DNA of 64,000 nt, from contig CM059586.1 in the NCBI GenBank assembly GCA_030407085.1, positions 33,653,501-33,717,500 on the forward strand, written 5' to 3'. This document shows positions 59,283 through 64,000 of this stretch, in pieces. The first letter of the stretch is position 1. The number at the start of each line of letters is the position of its first letter. The notes under the pieces are model-generated. The model was not told the DNA's origin. It saw only the letters and a program-made list of their open reading frames with translations, and did not search any database. A program made the translations under genes and the position numbers. This DNA is from Trichopria drosophilae. Lineage: Eukaryota; Arthropoda; Insecta; Hymenoptera; Diapriidae.

Positions 59283-59340
59283 AACTTGGTTTTTTGACCT
59301 GTCGGCTTTCTGATTTGACGGTTTTTCGACCCGCACCCTA
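59283..59340. mobile_element. Solo foldback end
   Basis: TTGGTTTTTTGACCTGTCGG, then CTTTCTGATTTGACGG, then TTTTTCGACCCGCACCCTA. Read inward, the end is GGGTGCGGGTCGAAAAACCG, nearly identical to the left end of the element at 24023 (GGGTGCGGGTCGAGATACCG, including one G of its flank). No opposite arm was found within the preceding 2 kb. Confidence 0.7.
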
Positions 59341-59600
59341 CTGTGTTAAAGGCAACATAAAATCGAATAATTTACTATTTTAAACATCAACGTTTAATGT
59401 ATTCATTTCATTTGTAACGAAGATGGTCCAAACGATATACGCACCCCTATAACTAGACAACCCCTTCAACAGGGATCGCAAAATCTTAACCGACATAATA
59501 TTTTTTTATCAATATCACTAGCGATTAGAAAAATTACAAAACGATTAAAATTCACATTTTTATGATGTATCATTAAATTCTGCACCATTTGATGCGAACA
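59341..59600. other. AT-rich intron
   Basis: Nothing recognised. Confidence 0.35.
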
Positions 59601-60870
59601 AACGATTCGATTTCAATCGCAAATGGATTCAAACGTGCTTATGAATCGAAAGAAAAATAAATAAAGATGCTCGCATTTTATGCCTAATAAACACGAAATC
59701 CAGACGAGAAAATTGCGCGAACACGTGTCGCGCGAAAGAGGCCGAAATAAAGCAGTGGCATTAAAAAGTATCAAAGTCGTGAAATTAGTGTCTTTGGGAA
59801 CGCCCTGCATAAAATGGCAATGAAAATATAGTCGGATTCGCTACACACTCGCGGGATGGAAAAATATAAAATTCCTTTTTTTTTTTAAGCGTACATTAAA
59901 CGAGTTGATATAGCCGCAAGGATTCGCCACGGAGAGGCTTTTATGCTCGCCCCTTCTCTGGGCAGATCTCGTTTTCTCTCTCGCTCTCATTGATTTCCCA
60001 TCCCAAGTTTTTTTTGGTCGCGCGTCGCTTCCTTATAAACTAATTTCCTACCATTCCGTCGAGCTCCATCTCTGTTAGGCGCGGCGCTCAGGCCGAACAA
60101 TTGAATTCTCTCTTTCCATTTACCTATCCGTTTGTATCAACATTTACATTTATATTTGAATAATGGGAAGGAAAAAGATGCGAGAGTGAGAGATGGGGTG
60201 GAGGAGGCTGGCTGAGTACCCGCGGCGTGCTCGCTCGCTCTCACTTCGGACTCTCCGACATGCTATTACATTTTTAAGTGATCGTTTTCAAGCCCGCGGC
60301 GTTCCTTTTTCCCTCTTTTTGAACCACCAGGGATCCGATCTTCTCTATCAAACGAAAAAAAAACGGGCCGCGCCGCTCCGTCTCCCAGAAGTCGATAAAA
60401 CGACCCGTATTAACATTTAGATAAAACGCGCATTAACATCGTTCCGCCTACTCTTATTCCCTTATTGCCCACTGCGAGCAGAGGTCTTTCTTTCCTTTTC
60501 GTCAATTTCCAGATATTCCGATCATCCGGTCTTTCGACTCTCGCTTTCTTTCGCGACTCTGCAATTTGCCAAATAAGCTGTTCCGGCCCAAATAAAAGGT
60601 CATTCCCTTCAGATCTTTGCCCGGGATCTTGGTGTGCGCGAAACGTGCCGTTTAACGACCGATTCGAAAAACGCTTCGAAATAGCACATTCGCGATCTAC
60701 CCGCGCGATCCAACTTATACGGCAAAGTGCCGAATCATTTTTCAATCTTCACCGGTCAGAAAAACTACCACCTATTGCAAAAGCCTTTTTTCAAGTCCCT
60801 TCGTGTCCGCTGGTGATAACCGAATTGATTTTTTTTCGATTCTTGACACTTTAAAACAATTTCTGGTTTC
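59601..60870. other. Largest GC-richer island of the window
   Basis: About 1.2 kb with dense CpG words (GTGTCGCGCGAAAGAGGCCG at 59726, GGCGCGGCGCTCAGGCCG at 60079, GTACCCGCGGCGTGCTCGC at 60215, ACGGGCCGCGCCGCTCCG at 60364). Frames up to 129 codons are open on both strands (60465-60854 plus, 60410-60745 minus) without motifs. It is the island furthest 5' in dac orientation, so a distal promoter, 5' UTR exon or strong enhancer is possible. No TATA/initiator pair was found that I would defend. Confidence 0.35.
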
Positions 60871-61124
60871 GGCAATGGGAGATCGATGGAAAACACTCCA
60901 CTGTATGGTTTAGCAACCATTTTGCTCTTAACGCCTATTAAAAATAATTGAGGGACTAAGTGTTGTCGTTTTCACGCGAAAATGGTTTGGTTGCCCGATC
61001 GCATCTGTTTGTAATTTACCGAAATTATACGCCAAAAGAACTAAACGAGTTCTTATGGAGAAAGCTAACTATTTATTCTAATTCTCATAAGATATATGAA
61101 AGTAAATAGATAATCGAGGCTACT
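60871..61124. other. Intron, nothing recognised
   Basis: Intermediate composition, no structure. Confidence 0.35.
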
Positions 61125-61129
61125 ACTAC

Positions 61130-61190
61130 TTAATGGGAATCGAACGTCTTGTGTATATGCTGTTACTACTGAGGCGGTTAACCTTAAATA
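61130..61190 (-). pseudogene. Truncated tRNA-like sequence
   Basis: On the minus strand a B-box-like CGTTCGATTCCC (61135-61146) lies downstream of an A-box-like CGCCTCAGTAGTAACAGC. The gap between them is too short for an anticodon arm and variable region, so this would be a deleted tRNA copy or a SINE head, not a working tRNA. Confidence 0.3.
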
Positions 61191-61324
61191 GAAGCCCAAG
61201 TTGTTTGGTCCGCATCTCACTACTTGTTTAGTAGTTACTCCAGCCAACAGTTTTTTTTCAATGAAGAAAACCCTGCAGATGTTAAAGATAAGAGGTAAAA
61301 AATCATTAATATCACAATCCAACA

Positions 61325-61620
61325 TGGTTTTGTTGCTATAAAGTGAAAGATCATTTCCGAAGTATTTTATTCGTGGAATCCAAATCCGGGATCAGAGATA
61401 TTTGAAGTTATTTACCAAAAATATGCCGTTTTTGTGTTACTTTTGACGTTTTGTACAGAAGACACTTTCTAAGTGTATTCTATTTAATTGATCATTTATA
61501 ACAGTACTACTCTTTCTCTTTAATTTGAAAATCGGACAGTTCATAATTACGATTTTTCTTCACCTATTTACGCCCATTTTAAATTGCTTAACTCAAATTT
61601 TGGAAATAAAGCGTGTTTCT
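61325..61620 (+). mobile_element. Fragment of the AATTACACAG inverted-arm family
   Basis: ATCATTTCCGAAGTATTTTA, then GTGGAATCCAAATCCGGGATC, AGATATTTGAAGTTATTT, TTGTACAGAAGACAC, TACTACTCTTTCTCTTTA and ACGATTTTTCTTCACC follow, in order, the sequence of the element at about 16459-16700. One arm and part of the loop are present; no second arm follows. Confidence 0.6.
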
Positions 61621-62245
61621 TAAATTAAAGAAATAAGAGTAATACTGTAGGATGCAACTAAAGAAAAAAACCCACAATTATTTTTTTCGAAAATAAATAA
61701 ACATTTATATTTATTGAAATTTTTTAACAATACTGGATTTAAACAATTGAGATAATATCCTTTACTAATATCTATGTTTTATTTTAAAGTTAGAATACCG
61801 TCTGCATAATTTAAGAGGCATGCGATAATGTCAGAAGATGGTAAATTTCCTGATGATGCCAAAGACAAACATTTTACGAATTTTTAACATTGTTTTAGTT
61901 TTCCGAAATAATTGCAATCCAAATTTGATTGAAGTGTCATTATGACGATTGGAATTCTTTAAAATTTGTTCTTAATTTTTTTTTCAGAAACAGTATAAAC
62001 TAAATTTGCAAAATGTTTACTTTCACTGCATAAAAATTCATGTGTTTTACTATCGTTCAAAATCTCTTGTATTATCCAGAAGTGTTGCTTTTTTTTAAAT
62101 TTTTTACAATTTATATGTTTCTTCTATTCATTCCTGATCGTGAAATTTAGAAAATTAATATTATGAAATTATGTGATGGAAACGTTTTCAATCATCATAT
62201 TCCACTATTTTTCTGGAACTGTTGAATTTTTATAAAAATTTGCAT
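61621..62245. other. AT-rich intron
   Basis: Nothing recognised. Confidence 0.4.
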
Positions 62246-62660
62246 CCGTGGGTTTTTGAGGCTGCTGCTCCCATACCTGTTGTCAAAATTTCTAAAATTA
62301 AAAATGGCGCATCACATATAGCGGACAAATATTTCAAAGTACTCAATTTTCACATACATTTATATACAAATGTATCTGTGGGTGGCTATAAACGCCCAAT
62401 GCCCAGAATTCAAATTGGCGGATAATATTTCGGGTCGACTATATTCAAAATGTCTGCAAAATCCAAACACTTTGAAAATATTCATCGACCATATTGAATT
62501 CGCCATTTCAAGTTTCGGAAATTTGATATCAGATTCGTGAACAGAGACCCAAAAACCCCTGTATACAAATTTCTATAAAAATCGAAATATTAAAAAAATT
62601 TTTTTAGGTTATATTGGATTTTTGTTCAGCAGATTCGTGATCAATAACCACAAAAAGATA
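62246..62660. repeat. Cluster of dispersed-repeat fragments
   Basis: Several copies of the 7591-type body motif in both orientations: GTGGGTTTTTGAGGCTGC (62248), TTAAAAATGGCGCATC (62297), ACCATATTGAATTCGCCATT (62489), GATTCGTGAACAGAGACCC (62534) and AGATTCGTGATCAATAACC (62631). No TTAA-flanked end was found. The 67-codon frame over it is not a gene. Confidence 0.5.
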
Positions 62661-62789
62661 TAATAAATAGAGTTACAGAATAAAATGTGCATGTAAACGT
62701 ATGCACAATTTTTTTGTCCCAACAATTTTCCAAACAATGCAATAATGAATTACAAACATTTTTTATAATTTTGTGCTTTTTTTAAAAGG

Positions 62790-62852
62790 AGCCCGCAGTT
62801 TCGGTGCGCCATGACGATTACCGAGCGAATGCTCTACTAACTAAGCGTGCAC
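62790..62852 (-). pseudogene. tRNA-like sequence, minus strand
   Basis: The minus strand reads CGCTTAGTTAGTAGAGC followed by ATTCGCTCGGTAATCG, a good D-arm/A-box and a plausible anticodon loop (TCGGTAA). The T-arm is not recognisable. It aligns with the tRNA-like sequence at 6660-6695 over the D and anticodon region, so both may derive from one tRNA-related repeat. Confidence 0.35.
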
Positions 62853-62859
62853 TCTGTCT

Positions 62860-64000
62860 CACACATTTGCATCATTTCTTACCCAATAACACAATACCGT
62901 ACACCAATGTATTCAATAATTCTTGGTAATAACTTTCTTTTAATGACCTTCAAATTATTTAAAAATAATATGGTTTTTGGGCCAAGAAACTATCATTTTC
63001 ATTTCTTCGCGCTAAGCAGACTTACAAATGAAAAAAAAAAGAAATTACGTAAAAAATCGTCTTTTTGCAGTGTACACTTATTAAAAAACGTATTTCGATT
63101 TTCAGCATTTCAAACAATGCGTAATAATTGACTATGCACACCTTCCAATACAATATTTGGTAAAAAAAAATCAAAGTAACAAAATATTTCCAAACCGAAA
63201 TGCATTCGTAGTCCGTGTTTTTATGATTACTTTAATAATTACGACGCATAGAAAGTTGCAAATTAAAAGTAAACATTTGTCGATAGTAGACTGCATCATT
63301 AACGTGGATGTATTCCAAGGTCAACGACCAGCAACGCATGCACTTCGGAGCGTAGAAGCGATGAAAATTACACCGAATATCGATCGTAACTATCCCATTA
63401 CATAAAGTTTTATATACTTCGGAAAATTAGCCCGCTGGTTAATACGTCGACGCTCTTCTATCAGAAAATCGCGACTAAGTCCATCTTATCGAGGGTGATG
63501 CCCTTGTTTGGCATTCTCAATGGCAGGGAATGTCATATTGGAGACAATTTATTAATTGTGACATGCGAATAAAAATTTTTCTGATGATGGAAGAACCGAA
63601 TTCTTAAATTGAGTTTTTATTGTATACTTATAGGTCGCCAATCTGTAACTTTCTTATTTCGTGTATGATTACGTAATAAAGCTTGTGTGATTTTTATACA
63701 AATATTCACGCCGACAAACTTTTTTTTTACAAAGTTCATCTATGTGTTTTAAAATCAAATATTTCTTTTTCATTTTGATGATATTTGAAGCAAAGCGTAA
63801 GTATCTTATTATTGTCAGAAATACATGGAGTATGTATACATAAATTAGAATACAAATTATTTTATTCATTTTCTTTGTGTCCAACAAAACTAAAAATTGT
63901 TATTATTACACAGTCAGGAATATTTTGTTGTCGGAGAGAACGAATCTGCTATGTTGAATCCAAATCCAAAGTAAGTATTCACCAATAACATTAATTATGA
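62860..64000. other. Intron to the right edge
   Basis: AT-rich with a modest patch at 63300-63530. TTAGCCCGCTGGTTAATACG (63427) has an A-box-like look but no B-box. No exon resembling the Ski/Sno/Dac domain is present before the edge. Confidence 0.4.

Larger units (their letters stand above)
15028..64000 (-). other. dac: dac upstream intron (inferred, runs off the right edge)
   Basis: No frame in this 49 kb resembles the Ski/Sno/Dac domain, which must be encoded 5' of the exon at 14891-15027, so the span is inferred to be one intron. It holds transposon remnants, satellite-like arrays, GC-richer islands and a few unexplained exon-like segments, all listed separately. A short 5' exon, an alternative first exon or a nested gene could be hidden here. 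Confidence 0.6.

Noticed and set aside
60410..60854. Opposed frames of 111 and 129 codons
   Set aside because: Mutually overlapping on opposite strands in the GC-rich island, without motifs or codon-use contrast.
63427..63500. A-box-like phrase considered as a tRNA
   Set aside because: No B-box or cloverleaf could be drawn. The same holds for the A-box-like phrase at 28973.
1..64000. CRISPR array, operon, rRNA or prokaryotic features
   Set aside because: Composition, the splice sites and the absence of packed genes point to insect nuclear DNA. Tandem units here have no spacer structure.

Overview
The window reads as insect nuclear DNA: AT-rich, with no long open reading frame, no operon-like gene packing, and many short non-coding transposon remnants. 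The one gene I recognise is dachshund (dac), a transcriptional cofactor of the Ski/Sno/Dac family. A single internal coding exon lies on the minus strand at 14891-15027. It encodes the SRPGRPPKR segment that follows the N-terminal Dachshund domain, then a KKHRLDNGDYYENG segment. Hymenoptera is plausible from composition and codon use, but I cannot fix the insect order.

Because dac reads right to left, positions 15028-64000 are best read as one upstream intron (about 49 kb or more) that leads to the exon(s) for the Ski/Sno/Dac domain beyond the right edge. Positions 1-14890 are the downstream intron that leads to the coiled-coil exons beyond the left edge. I found no second dac exon. Within these introns are about fifteen islands (roughly 200-1300 bp) of GC-richer, non-repetitive sequence. 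They are candidate enhancers or alternative promoters, but this is inferred from composition only.

The rest is a varied set of non-autonomous elements. (1) A foldback family whose arms are tandem 15-16 bp units of the type CCGACAGGTCAAAAAG: 24023-24510 with a 9 bp direct repeat at its ends, 36985-37354 with 8 bp, 52983-53176, and a solo end at 59283-59340. A structurally similar element lies at 41892-42086. (2) TTAA-flanked piggyBac-like MITEs: 7591-8259, 2136-2324, and a decayed copy ending at 57424. (3) TA-flanked pogo/Tc1-like MITEs: 11605-11900, 42451-42643 and 24940-25309. (4) An inverted-arm family with AATTACACAG ends: 16375-17210, 26466-26757, and a fragment at 61325-61620. (5) A 2.3 kb inverted-repeat-bounded segment (6472-8740) that encloses a piggyBac-like MITE and a tRNA-like sequence. 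(6) A 137-140 bp tandem repeat at 17221-17552. (7) About 1 kb of degenerate (ATC)n at 48556-49622.

Several short plus-strand segments look like unrecognised coding exons. These are 20904-21040, 36297-36419, 37633-37706, and a pair of homologous short frames at 39047-39136 and 41173-41262. In the pair, most differences fall in third codon positions and the stop codon is shared. They could be exons of a gene nested in the dac intron, remains of an old gene, or chance. Apart from the dac exon, no protein function is assigned to anything in the window.
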